Shown here: piece by piece, positions 1-6,880 of the stretch
Position numbering within the stretch: position 1 is the first letter of the stretch
Layout: every line of letters begins with the position of its first letter
Assembly (NCBI GenBank): GCA_039024315.1
Contig: JBCCQN010000111.1
Span: forward strand, 1-27,194
Reading direction: 5' to 3'
Length of the DNA: 27,194 nt
From: JBCAWW01 sp039024315
GTDB taxonomy: Bacteria; Bacteroidota; Bacteroidia; J057
Program-made: the position numbers and the translations under genes
The notes under the pieces: generated by a model
The model's input: only the letters and a program-made list of their open reading frames with translations
What the model was told of the DNA's origin: nothing
Databases searched by the model: none

Positions 1-29
1 GAAGAATCTATCGATTCGCTTGCGAATTT

Positions 30-57
30 CCCCTCTTGGGAGGGGCCAGGGGTGGGC
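30..57. repeat. G/C-rich intergenic hairpin repeat
   Basis: CCCCTC and GAGGGG (30-35 and 40-45) form a perfect 6-bp stem around TTGG, followed by CCAGGGGTGGG. From memory, sequences of this form are common between genes in Bacteroidota; I could not check this. There is only one copy in the window. Confidence 0.45.
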
Positions 58-123
58 ATGACACCATCAGAACATGATTTTTTACCACTTTTTCGCTGAA
101 TAATCCCTTAGCTTGACGCGAAT

Positions 124-139
124 GCGAAAGCTTTCGGGA
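124..139. repeat. AAGCTT-centred palindrome, copy 1
   Basis: CGAAAGCTTTCG (125-136) is a perfect 12-bp palindrome and is followed by GGGA. The same core with a full CCCGAAAGCTTTCGGG occurs at 16921-16936, and a one-mismatch version at 22500-22515. Confidence 0.5.
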
Positions 140-181
140 CGCAGAACGATTATCCCTAGATAATGATTCAATTTTGATACC

Positions 182-209
182 GTAGCGACGCATAATTATG
201 CGTCGCTAC
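182..209. repeat. Perfect 28-bp palindrome
   Basis: Each 14-base arm reads GTAGCGACGCATAA on its own strand, giving a perfect palindrome with no spacer. It lies between no identified genes and the cyclophilin terminator. Its GTAG...CTAC ends resemble the ends of the interrupted palindrome at 20235-20301. It may be a REP-like element or a cruciform-forming site. Confidence 0.7.
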
Positions 210-230
210 AGTTTTTCAAAACATAGAGAT

Positions 231-248
231 AAGCGTTCTGCGAAGCAG
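231..248 (+). repeat. AAGCGTT mini-hairpin element, copy 1
   Basis: AAGCGTT, then stem CTGC / GCAG closed by a GAA loop. It contains GCGAAGC, a sequence known to form an unusually stable DNA mini-hairpin. It lies just beyond the cyclophilin terminator. Confidence 0.7.
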
Positions 249-249
249 C

Positions 250-289
250 AAAAAAACAGCGCCGCCCTCCAATAAATGGGGAACGGCGC
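250..289 (-). terminator. Rho-independent terminator of the cyclophilin gene
   Basis: GCGCCG (259-264) pairs with CGGCGC (284-289), and CCC/GGG can extend the stem inward. Read on the minus strand, the hairpin is followed by TG and seven T (complement of 250-256). It lies about 25 nt beyond the stop codon at 313. The plus side also has a T-run (294-299), so it may work in both directions. Confidence 0.8.
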
Positions 290-312
290 ATATTTTTTAT
301 CAAACTGCCTGA

Positions 313-747
313 CTAGTCAGTGATGACAATCTTATTGATTTTGTCTCCCGCAGCGATTGCATCAATCACTTCAAGACCATCTACTACTTTACCAAAGCAG
401 GTGTGATTGCGGTCTAGGTGAGAAGTGTTGTCGCGGCTGTGGCAGATAAAGAATTGAGAACCACCAGTGTTACGACCTGCGTGAGCCATAGAAAGCACGC
501 CACGATCATGATACTGATTGTCGCCAGTAAGCTCACAATCGATGCTGTAACCAGGGCCACCAACGCCTGTACCTTGAGGACAGCCACCTTGGATCACAAA
601 ATTAGGGATTACGCGGTGAAAAGTAAGTCCGTCGTAAAAGCCTTCTTTAGATAGTTTGACAAAGTTAGCGACTGTATTGGGAGCATCATTTTCGTAAAAC
701 TCCACTTTCATTGTGCCTTTTTCAGTTTGAATTTCTGCGCTTGCCAT
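313..747 (-). CDS. Peptidyl-prolyl cis-trans isomerase, cyclophilin type
   Basis: This 144-residue protein is a single-domain cyclophilin that catalyses cis-trans isomerisation of Xaa-Pro bonds. The catalytic block FHRVIPNFVIQGG (residues 43-55) carries the key Arg45, and LSMAH...GGSQFFI follows, as in bacterial PpiB-type enzymes. There is no signal peptide, so it should be cytoplasmic. An in-frame ATG lies at 828, but the family begins near MASAEIQTEKG, so I use the ATG at 747; a promoter -7 element at 771-778 also fits only this start. It is divergent from the Ntn hydrolase gene, with 125 nt between them, and has its own terminator at 250-289, so it is probably monocistronic. The identification is secure; the exact paralogue is not. 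Confidence 0.93.
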   Translation of the reverse strand: MASAEIQTEKGTMKVEFYENDAPNTVANFVKLSKEGFYDGLTFHRVIPNFVIQGGCPQGTGVGGPGYSIDCELTGDNQYHDRGVLSMAHAGRNTGGSQFFICHSRDNTSHLDRNHTCFGKVVDGLEVIDAIAAGDKINKIVITD

Positions 748-770
748 AAAATTATTTTTTGTTTGAGCGG

Positions 771-778
771 CAAAGGTA
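771..778 (-). promoter_or_regulatory. Bacteroidota-type -7 element (TACCTTTG)
   Basis: The minus strand reads TACCTTTG, an exact match to the TAnnTTTG -7 consensus, 23 nt before the cyclophilin ATG. I see no good TTTG -33 at the expected distance, so only half of the promoter is supported. Confidence 0.45.
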
Positions 779-872
779 CAAATCCTCAGCGAAAAGATCA
801 TTTGTAGAATCAAGGCCCTCTCATACAACCCAAATCAAGCTTTGCTCGTCTAGACAGCAAACACCTCAAATT

Positions 873-2072
873 ATGAAGTACCACTACCTCCTGATTTTCG
901 TTTTTCCCTTTATCAGTTTTCTTCCCCAGTCCGCTCAGGCTTGCAGTATGGTTAGCTTTACCGGCACCGATGGCACCGTTTGGGTAGGCAATAATGAAGA
1001 TTATCTCAACCCCAATACCTTTCTATGGACCAAAGGTAAGGAGAAAGGAAAATACGGAGCTGTGTACTTTGGCTTTGACAATTTCTTTGCCCAGGGAGGG
1101 ATCAATGAAGCGGGGCTAGTCTTTGATGGCTTTGCCATGGAAAGCAGAGAGGTAAAAAACCTGAAAGGCAAGAAAAAAACCAATCCCGCGGAATTGATCC
1201 ATATGATCATGCAAAACTGCGCTACTATTGAGGAAGTCAAAAAAATGGCTGATAAGTATCGCTTGGACTTCTTGAGCGAAGCACAATTGATGTTTGTCGA
1301 TAGCAAAGGTTACTCTATCATCATCGAAGGAGATGATTGGCTAGAAAAAGGGCCAGGCGAGTCTCAGCTCTGCACCAATTTTTATCAGTCCACCATCAAT
1401 AATTTCTCAGAAATCAGCTGCCCTCGTTATCTAGCAGGGCACGAAACGCTTTATTCAGCCAATCCAGAGGAGATGGACAAGAATCTCTGCCGCGATGTGA
1501 TCAATAGCATGCACAGCAAAGAATGGTGGGGTGGTTCCCTATACTCCAATGTCTATGATACGCGCCGCAAAAAAATCTATCTCTACCTTTTTCACAATTA
1601 TGAGGAAGAGGTGGTCCTCTCCGTCGAGGAACTCTTAGCCGAGCCCATGGAGCCGGTGAGATTGAATACTTACTTTAAGCAAACAGCAGCGCATGACCGC
1701 TATGTGCAGCAGCATGAGGATGTCAAAACCAATATTGCTTTGCTCAGCAGCGCTCAAGATACAAGCGTTCTGCGAAAAGCAGCTACCACCCTCAGCCAAA
1801 TCGAATTGACTCGCTTTTCTGGCCAAGAAGCCTTGACGACGATTGATGGCTATAACCAAGCGGGAGAGTACAATAAGACCATCGCGGTGGTCAAGCCCTT
1901 GATGAATCTATTTGATATTTCTTGGGAGCTGAGAGCTATGATCGCCAAAGCTCAGTTTGAACTAGGTAATCAAGAAGTGGCCTTACTCCATATGGAAAAA
2001 GCCATAGAGCTCAATCCAGAAGAGCCAAGCCTGAAAGAAGCTTTAGCAAAGATCAAGGCTGGTAAACCATAA
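873..2072 (+). CDS. Secreted Ntn-type amide hydrolase (choloylglycine hydrolase-like) with C-terminal TPRs
   Basis: The 399-residue product starts with a signal peptide (about 1-23, ending SAQA) cut directly before Cys24. An N-terminal Cys exposed by processing is the nucleophile of the penicillin V acylase / choloylglycine hydrolase branch of Ntn hydrolases. The following CSMVSFTG...WVGNNEDY (Asn/Asp near residues 40-45) and GGINEAGLVFDG match the start of that fold. Such enzymes cleave linear amides; the substrate cannot be told from sequence. Residues of about 330-399 form TPR-like helices (GNQEVALLHMEKAIELNPEE), an unusual addition. AQAC lacks the Leu of a normal lipobox, so I do not call it a lipoprotein. 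The start at 873 places the signal peptide at the N terminus; the frame is open back to 759. A mini-hairpin repeat lies inside the gene at 1763-1782. Confidence 0.75.
   Translation: MKYHYLLIFVFPFISFLPQSAQACSMVSFTGTDGTVWVGNNEDYLNPNTFLWTKGKEKGKYGAVYFGFDNFFAQGGINEAGLVFDGFAMESREVKNLKGKKKTNPAELIHMIMQNCATIEEVKKMADKYRLDFLSEAQLMFVDSKGYSIIIEGDDWLEKGPGESQLCTNFYQSTINNFSEISCPRYLAGHETLYSANPEEMDKNLCRDVINSMHSKEWWGGSLYSNVYDTRRKKIYLYLFHNYEEEVVLSVEELLAEPMEPVRLNTYFKQTAAHDRYVQQHEDVKTNIALLSSAQDTSVLRKAATTLSQIELTRFSGQEALTTIDGYNQAGEYNKTIAVVKPLMNLFDISWELRAMIAKAQFELGNQEVALLHMEKAIELNPEEPSLKEALAKIKAGKP
1763..1782 (+). repeat. AAGCGTT mini-hairpin element, copy 2 (inside CDS)
   Basis: AAGCGTT, stem CTGC / GCAG, loop GAAAA (5 nt instead of 3). 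It is translated as part of the linker before the TPR region of the Ntn hydrolase, without breaking the frame. Confidence 0.6.
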
Positions 2073-2175
2073 AGCAACAACAAAAACAGCGCAAAGCGGT
2101 GAGGTTTCATTCCTATCATTCACAGGAACAGGAAGGCCGAATTAAACCCTGAGGCTTAGGAGCAGTCTAGGAGAT

Positions 2176-3192
2176 ATGAAGCTAAAAACAATCTCCTTTC
2201 TCGCCCTAACATTTGCCCTGCTTGCTTGTAGTAAAGAATCACCCATAGTCCCAGAAGAAAATAAGGGGGAACTCCAATTCTCAAGTTCTCCGATAGATTT
2301 GGAAGGCATCGATGCCCAATACGCGGCCGATGTCTCCTATGACCAATATGAGGCTAGCAAGTTTGACATCTTCCTCCCCAATAGTGCTACTCCTACGGGC
2401 CTAGTGGTCTATATCCATGGTGGCGGTTTTACTGGAGGCGATAAGGCTTTTGTATACAAGGATCCCTATCCTGAACATATCCGGACGCTATTGTCGCAAG
2501 ATATCGCGGTGGCTACTATCAATTATCGCCTCATCGAAAATGGCGATACCGAAGGGGTCCTAAAGAGTTTAAATGATTCCAAACGAGCCCTCCAATATAT
2601 TCGCTACAAAAGCGAGGAGCTCAACATAGACAAAGAGCGAGTAGTACTTTTTGGCACCTCCGCCGGGGCCTCTACTTCCCTCTGGCTCGCCACCAATGAT
2701 GATCAAAAAGAGCCCAGCAATGCTGATCCAGTATTACAGGAAAGTAGCCGAGTACTTGGCATTGCCTTGAACGCAACTCAGTCTAGCCTTGACATAGAAA
2801 ACCGATGGCTCAATAACGTATTTGCGGATTTTGGCACCACTTGGGAGTACATGGTAGCAGAATTTGATGAGTCCACCCTCTTCAATTTTTATGGCGTCAG
2901 CTCTTGGGAAGAATACGAAACTCCCGAAATAGAAGCCTATCGTCAAAAAGTAGATATGCTGGCAACCATCTCAGCAGATGATCCGGAGATTTGGGTATCC
3001 AACACAGGCGGGACCAACGAACTGCCTCAAACCACCGGCCATTGGTATCATCATCCCTTTCATGCTAGAGAAATCAAGGAGTTTGCGGATGCGGCGGGTG
3101 TGCCAAATGTTTGTAATTATGGTAAGCCATTGCTCTACAGCGATGGGCAAGAAGAATATGTAGATTTCTTGATCAGGAAGCTAAACGAATAG
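2176..3192 (+). CDS. Lipoprotein alpha/beta hydrolase (esterase/lipase, HSL/carboxylesterase-like)
   Basis: This 338-residue lipoprotein has a lipobox ending in Cys18 (FALLACS) and an alpha/beta hydrolase domain. HGGGF (81-85) is the oxyanion-hole motif of the hormone-sensitive-lipase branch, and GTSAGA carries the nucleophile Ser162. The acid and base are probably in the C-terminal third, where DPEIW and the His-rich HWYHHPFHA occur near residues 270-300; this assignment is an inference. It would act at the cell envelope on acyl or acetyl esters, possibly on esterified glycans. It lies 103 nt after the Ntn hydrolase gene on the same strand, and converges on the GNAT gene with a 6-nt gap. AGGAG lies 5 nt before the ATG, a rare plausible Shine-Dalgarno in this window. 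Confidence 0.8.
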   Translation: MKLKTISFLALTFALLACSKESPIVPEENKGELQFSSSPIDLEGIDAQYAADVSYDQYEASKFDIFLPNSATPTGLVVYIHGGGFTGGDKAFVYKDPYPEHIRTLLSQDIAVATINYRLIENGDTEGVLKSLNDSKRALQYIRYKSEELNIDKERVVLFGTSAGASTSLWLATNDDQKEPSNADPVLQESSRVLGIALNATQSSLDIENRWLNNVFADFGTTWEYMVAEFDESTLFNFYGVSSWEEYETPEIEAYRQKVDMLATISADDPEIWVSNTGGTNELPQTTGHWYHHPFHAREIKEFADAAGVPNVCNYGKPLLYSDGQEEYVDFLIRKLNE

Positions 3193-3198
3193 CAGGGT

Positions 3199-4026
3199 CT
3201 ATTTGCGCCACATTTCATACTGATCAACGGTAGATTTTAGGCCGAGATCGTCCATGCGGGCGATTTCGGCTTTTGCTTTAGCATCTACATTTACGACCCT
3301 GACGCCTTCCTCTCCTGATAGACATTGTCTGAGGAGAGTATTGAGGGGACCGGCCTTGCCGAACGCTTCTCCCCATTGCACGAGTCGCTTGGTGGGACGA
3401 TGATAAATGGCAAAGGCAGCTAGCTGCTCCTCTTCTCGATATTCCCAACATTCTACGGCATCACCAAGATTACGGGCGGTTCGCTCTTGGCTATCCCAGC
3501 TCCACACAAAGGGACTTAGTTCGCGGTAGCCTTGCCAGTCCGGCTCCGCCGAACGAATGATAGAAGCGTTCTGCGCAGCAGTAAATGGAGCTATATCACC
3601 CTTGAAACAGCAAAGCTTCCGTCCGATCTGATAGCCCACTTTTTGATAAGCTTTGATGGCTCGCTCATTTTTGACGATTACTTCGAGTAGCCCTTGCTTT
3701 ATCTTGCGTTCATTGAGTTCTGCAAGCAGAGATTCATACAACTGCCCGACGATCCCTTGGCCTCTCAATTCAGGAATAATCCCAGTACCCGCATTGTAAT
3801 GGGTCTGCTTACCCTCCCAATCTGCCAAGGCAATCATGATAAAGCCGACTAAGCGTTCGCCGATGTAGGCGCCCCGCGAAAGGGAATAATCCACCTCTGC
3901 CGCTCCCCAGCGCTCACGCAGGTAGGCTTCATCTACGACAAAGGGCACGAAATAATCCGAAAAGGCTTCATTGAAGCAGGCGGTGAGCTGGGAGAAGTTA
4001 ACCTCTGCGAGGGATTTGATTTGCAT
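3199..4026 (-). CDS. GNAT-family N-acetyltransferase
   Basis: A 275-residue acetyltransferase. The acetyl-CoA binding segment IIPELRGQGIVGQLYESLL (around residues 80-100) has the R/Q-x-x-G-x-G/A pattern of motif A, and NERAIKAYQKVGYQIGRKL is the usual GNAT motif B. The C-terminal ~130 residues are an extra domain that I cannot assign. The substrate is unknown. The frame is open to 4065, but the family-like start is MQIKSLAEVNF at 4026. It lies 91 nt downstream of the histidine kinase stop on the same strand, so it could be a third gene of that operon. Two mini-hairpin elements (3351-3368, 3564-3581) and a looser one (3851-3871) lie within it, a striking density for one gene. Confidence 0.82.
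   Translation of the reverse strand: MQIKSLAEVNFSQLTACFNEAFSDYFVPFVVDEAYLRERWGAAEVDYSLSRGAYIGERLVGFIMIALADWEGKQTHYNAGTGIIPELRGQGIVGQLYESLLAELNERKIKQGLLEVIVKNERAIKAYQKVGYQIGRKLCCFKGDIAPFTAAQNASIIRSAEPDWQGYRELSPFVWSWDSQERTARNLGDAVECWEYREEEQLAAFAIYHRPTKRLVQWGEAFGKAGPLNTLLRQCLSGEEGVRVVNVDAKAKAEIARMDDLGLKSTVDQYEMWRK
3351..3368 (-). repeat. AAGCGTT mini-hairpin element, inside GNAT CDS
   Basis: AAGCGTT, perfect stem CGGC / GCCG, loop AAG. The stem sequence differs from the CTGC/GCAG copies but keeps full pairing. Confidence 0.5.
3564..3581 (+). repeat. AAGCGTT mini-hairpin element, copy 3 (inside CDS)
   Basis: AAGCGTT, stem CTGC / GCAG, loop GCA, followed by TAAA like copies 4, 5 and 7 (TAA in all). 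On the coding strand it encodes FTAAQNA in the GNAT protein; copy 7 encodes FTAALNA in the same frame in an unrelated protein. Confidence 0.7.
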
Positions 4027-4117
4027 AGCGGAAGGAGTATAATCTCTGACTAGCAAAATAAGCATGGATCGCTAATGATCCTGTGCAAAGGAGGAAAATC
4101 GCAAGATAGCAAAAGCC

Positions 4118-5371
4118 CTACCATCTCAAGCGGAAGCTATGCCAGCCATCCGCATATTCGTAGTCAATACCCAGTTGACTCACCGCACAAATTTTGTCTA
4201 CAATGGCCAAGCCAAGTCCCAAGGACTCAGCTGATTGGTTACTCTTTTTGAACCGATGGAACAATAAAGCCGGATCAACCTGTGGTGCAGGACCGGTATT
4301 ACGGATTAGCAATTCTCTTTCCTGCAATAAGATTTCAATCTCCCCCTTTTCCATATTATGGCGCACTGCATTTTGTAGCAGATTGGTAAGCAGCATATCC
4401 AAGAGGTTAGAATCCATATAGATCGGCACATTCTCCTCTAGCTCTTTGTGTAATCGAAGCTCCTTGAGGCTCAATAATTCTTGAAAATCATAGATGAGAT
4501 TTTCAACGGTCTGGGTGAGATTGAGGTCCTCACGATTGACAAATTCTCGATTTTGGATTTTGGTAAGGAGCGATAATGAGCGTCCCATTCGGGACAACTT
4601 ATTGATGGAATTATATGCGGCGAGTATCTTCTGTAATTGTTCCTCAGAAAGATTTACGTCCTCCAATAGGAGTTCAAGCTTACCTTTGGCGATCGCTAGA
4701 GGTGTCTGCATCTCGTGAGAAGCGTTTTCGGTAAACTCTTTGAGGTTGCTATAGTCTTCCTGCATCTTACTGGTCATACTTTGCAAGAAGTTGTTGAGCT
4801 GATTGAATTCAGAGGTAAAAGAAGGCTCTAGATCCAATGGACTGGGGTCCTGCAAACGGAAATGCCGGATCTTGCGCAGGGTATTGTCAAAAGGACGTAA
4901 TAACCAGCGGTACAGCAATAGATTTGCAAGCACAAATACCAAGGCCAGAACGCCAAAAACGCGCGAAAGAGATCGAAAAACCCCATCGGTAATATCTTGG
5001 GTTTCGACCACTAGATCTACTAGCTTGACGTAATATTTTTGGCCGTTTACCTCCTTGACTACTTCTACCTTCCTGAAGGGTTCAATCTGCTTGGTGAAGG
5101 GATGAGGCCGTAAAGTATCCACAAATACAGGCTTCATTTCAGCTTGCTCGACTCCTAGAGGCTTGATTTGCAAATCCTCATTGGTCAAGCTTTCGTAGGG
5201 AGCTCCCTTTTCGATGGCGAGATAGACTTCCTCCAAGCGTTCCAGTAGATACCAATCCATTTCCTGATCGACTTCGCTTTGCAGAATTTGGTAGATATAT
5301 ACCCCTCCAATGCCAAACGCCAGCAAGGTGATGATCAAATAAGAAAGGGTCGTTTGGGTCAGCAGCTTCAT
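4118..5371 (-). CDS. Membrane sensor histidine kinase
   Basis: A 417-residue kinase and partner of the response regulator immediately upstream. It has a TM helix at about 5-28, an extracytoplasmic segment of about 105 residues, and a second TM at about 138-158. The phosphoacceptor H-box FTENASHEMQTP has His219, with Glu220 next to it. The ATPase domain has the N-box TNLLQNAVRHN (about 325-336), IRNTG, and the glycine-rich ESLGLGLAIVDKI. The G1 box is the short IRNTG form, without the DxGxG seen in EnvZ-like kinases. The signal sensed is unknown. Its ATG overlaps the regulator's stop by 4 nt (ATGA), which indicates translational coupling. Confidence 0.92.
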   Translation of the reverse strand: MKLLTQTTLSYLIITLLAFGIGGVYIYQILQSEVDQEMDWYLLERLEEVYLAIEKGAPYESLTNEDLQIKPLGVEQAEMKPVFVDTLRPHPFTKQIEPFRKVEVVKEVNGQKYYVKLVDLVVETQDITDGVFRSLSRVFGVLALVFVLANLLLYRWLLRPFDNTLRKIRHFRLQDPSPLDLEPSFTSEFNQLNNFLQSMTSKMQEDYSNLKEFTENASHEMQTPLAIAKGKLELLLEDVNLSEEQLQKILAAYNSINKLSRMGRSLSLLTKIQNREFVNREDLNLTQTVENLIYDFQELLSLKELRLHKELEENVPIYMDSNLLDMLLTNLLQNAVRHNMEKGEIEILLQERELLIRNTGPAPQVDPALLFHRFKKSNQSAESLGLGLAIVDKICAVSQLGIDYEYADGWHSFRLRW

Positions 5372-6051
5372 GACTTACGGGTGTTAAACTTATAGCCCAG
5401 GCCATAGATGGTCGTAATGTAATCGGCTCCTCCGGCTTCGGTAATCTTTTTGCGAAGATTTTTGATATGCTGATACACAAAGTCAAACGAATCGTAGAGA
5501 TCGAGTTGGCTGCCCCAGAGATATTCGGCGATGGCCTGTTTGGTCAGTACCCGATTTTTGTTGGCCATAAAGTAGAGCAATAATTCATACTCTTTGCGCG
5601 TCAATGCTAGTTGGTCATCATTGACAAGGACCTCCAGCGTGTCAGGCTGAATGCTAATTTCATTAAAAACAATCTTGTCCTGACCTTCAAAATTTCGGCG
5701 TCTATAGATAGCTTTGATACGAGCATTGAGCTCGGACAAATGAAAGGGTTTGGTCAAATAATCATCAGCGCCTAGGTCCAATCCTTCCAGTTTATCGTCT
5801 AGGGCATCCTTAGCAGAGATGATCAGCACACCACTTTGAGGGTATTCATATTTTACTGCCCGTAAAACGTCCAACCCATTGCCATCCGGCAGCATAATGT
5901 CTAAAAGAACCACATCAAAGCTCCCTCCCGACAAAGCTTCCAGTGCCTGCTCACAGTCCAATGCTTGCTGAGCTTGGGTTCCTTCGCGACGCAGATACTG
6001 CACGATATTGTCCGAAAGATCCTTTTGGTCTTCTACTATCAAGATTTTCAT
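5368..6051 (-). CDS. OmpR/PhoB-family response regulator
   Basis: A 227-residue DNA-binding regulator. The receiver domain has the acidic pocket Glu7/Asp8, phospho-acceptor Asp51 in VVLLDIMLPDGNG and the conserved Lys in DDYLTKPFH. A winged-helix effector domain (about 130-225) has LTRKEYELLLYF and FDFVYQHIKNLRKKI...YGLGYKF, typical of the OmpR/PhoB class. The open frame begins at 6096, but MKILIVEDQKDL at 6051 is the normal N terminus. It is the first gene of a regulator-kinase operon and is divergent from the hemolysin-III gene, with 156 nt between them. Its targets are unknown. Confidence 0.93.
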   Translation of the reverse strand: MKILIVEDQKDLSDNIVQYLRREGTQAQQALDCEQALEALSGGSFDVVLLDIMLPDGNGLDVLRAVKYEYPQSGVLIISAKDALDDKLEGLDLGADDYLTKPFHLSELNARIKAIYRRRNFEGQDKIVFNEISIQPDTLEVLVNDDQLALTRKEYELLLYFMANKNRVLTKQAIAEYLWGSQLDLYDSFDFVYQHIKNLRKKITEAGGADYITTIYGLGYKFNTRKS

Positions 6052-6207
6052 CAGGGCCAAACTAAGGATACTTTTTGAAGAGATTTTGATCGGCATAACA
6101 ATCAGCCCTCCTTTTCAGTATATACTTAACAATTCCTTAAGCTTTTGGTGCAACATTTGAGCGGTAAAACAGGTAATTTTGCCCATGGCTTTTCGTTTAT
6201 TATTGAT

Positions 6208-6864
6208 ATGAGTGCTCCCCAATCCCTCACCGAATTTCGTCACGAACTTGCTAACAGCCTTTCCCATGGTTTAGGGCTACTTTTTGGCATCATTTCCATG
6301 CCCATCCTCATCGCGATGGCCTCCGTCAACGGCAATACGGCCGGCTTAGTCGGTGCGAGTATCTTTGGCTTCAGTTATTTGATGGTATATACCTTTTCGA
6401 CCCTCTATCACGGCTCGACTCTCTATCAAAGTAAGTATGTCAATCGCATCAAAAACTTTATGCAGATGATGGATCACATCAGCATCTACTTTTTGATTGC
6501 CGGCACCTATACCCCCTTCATATTGATTTACTTCCTCAATCCCATGGGGATTACCCTACTATCCATCCTTTGGGGGTTGACCGCAATTGGGGTAGTCTAT
6601 AAAATCTTCTTTACGGGCAAATACGAATGGTTTTCTCTCCTCCTCTACCTCGGTATGGGTTGGATGCTCGTCTTTTTTGCCGAGCCATTTTACACTGAAT
6701 TACCCACCGCAACCTTCGTGATGGTAGCCGTTGGCGGCGTCTTGTACACCCTTGGCGTGATCTTTTTTGTTTGGGAACGCTTGCGTTACAACCATGCTAT
6801 CTGGCATATATTTGTATTAGCGGCCAGCATTTGTCATTATGTAGCAGTATTGCTATCTGTTTGA
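6208..6864 (+). CDS. Hemolysin III / PAQR-family integral membrane protein
   Basis: A 218-residue, seven-helix membrane protein of the HlyIII (YqfA-like) branch of the PAQR/CREST superfamily. The zinc-site residues of the superfamily are visible: the N-terminal ELANSLSHGLG segment (Ser/His16-20), MDHISIYFLIAGTYTPF with Asp89/His90, and the C-terminal His196-x3-His200. The family is proposed to contain metal-dependent lipid amide or ester hydrolases; the role in bacteria is mostly unsettled, and 'hemolysin' is historical. The frame is open from 6145, but MSAPQSLTEFRHE at 6208 gives the usual length. The next gene starts only 16 nt after the stop, so the two are probably co-transcribed, although no functional link is obvious. 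Confidence 0.88.
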   Translation: MSAPQSLTEFRHELANSLSHGLGLLFGIISMPILIAMASVNGNTAGLVGASIFGFSYLMVYTFSTLYHGSTLYQSKYVNRIKNFMQMMDHISIYFLIAGTYTPFILIYFLNPMGITLLSILWGLTAIGVVYKIFFTGKYEWFSLLLYLGMGWMLVFFAEPFYTELPTATFVMVAVGGVLYTLGVIFFVWERLRYNHAIWHIFVLAASICHYVAVLLSV

Positions 6865-6880
6865 CAATTGACTACTACTC

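Larger units (their letters stand above)
1..230. other. Gene-free repeat-rich intergenic block
   Basis: No credible gene is visible here; the only open frame is a low-complexity shadow. The stretch holds a G/C-rich hairpin (30-45), a palindrome with an AAGCTT core (124-139), a perfect 28-bp palindrome (182-209) and, around 136-160, what looks like a decayed minus-strand copy of the AAGCGTT mini-hairpin element (it reads AATCGTTCTGC). The repeats lie side by side, so this is probably a landing zone for small non-coding elements. Confidence 0.6.

Noticed and set aside
8..193. A 61-codon minus-strand open frame
   Set aside because: It runs through hairpins and palindromes and has no coding features.
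940..948. Cys24 of the Ntn hydrolase as a lipoprotein site
   Set aside because: The preceding residues AQA fit a signal peptidase I site, with no Leu at -3, and the Ntn fold requires a free N-terminal Cys.
5178..5486. A 102-codon open frame overlapping the regulator-kinase junction
   Set aside because: It is a shadow of two well-identified genes in another frame.
6775..6782. AAGCGTTC in the hemolysin-III gene as a member of the mini-hairpin family
   Set aside because: No complementary arms follow it; the codons encode a conserved segment. The same applies to the octamer at 5235-5242.
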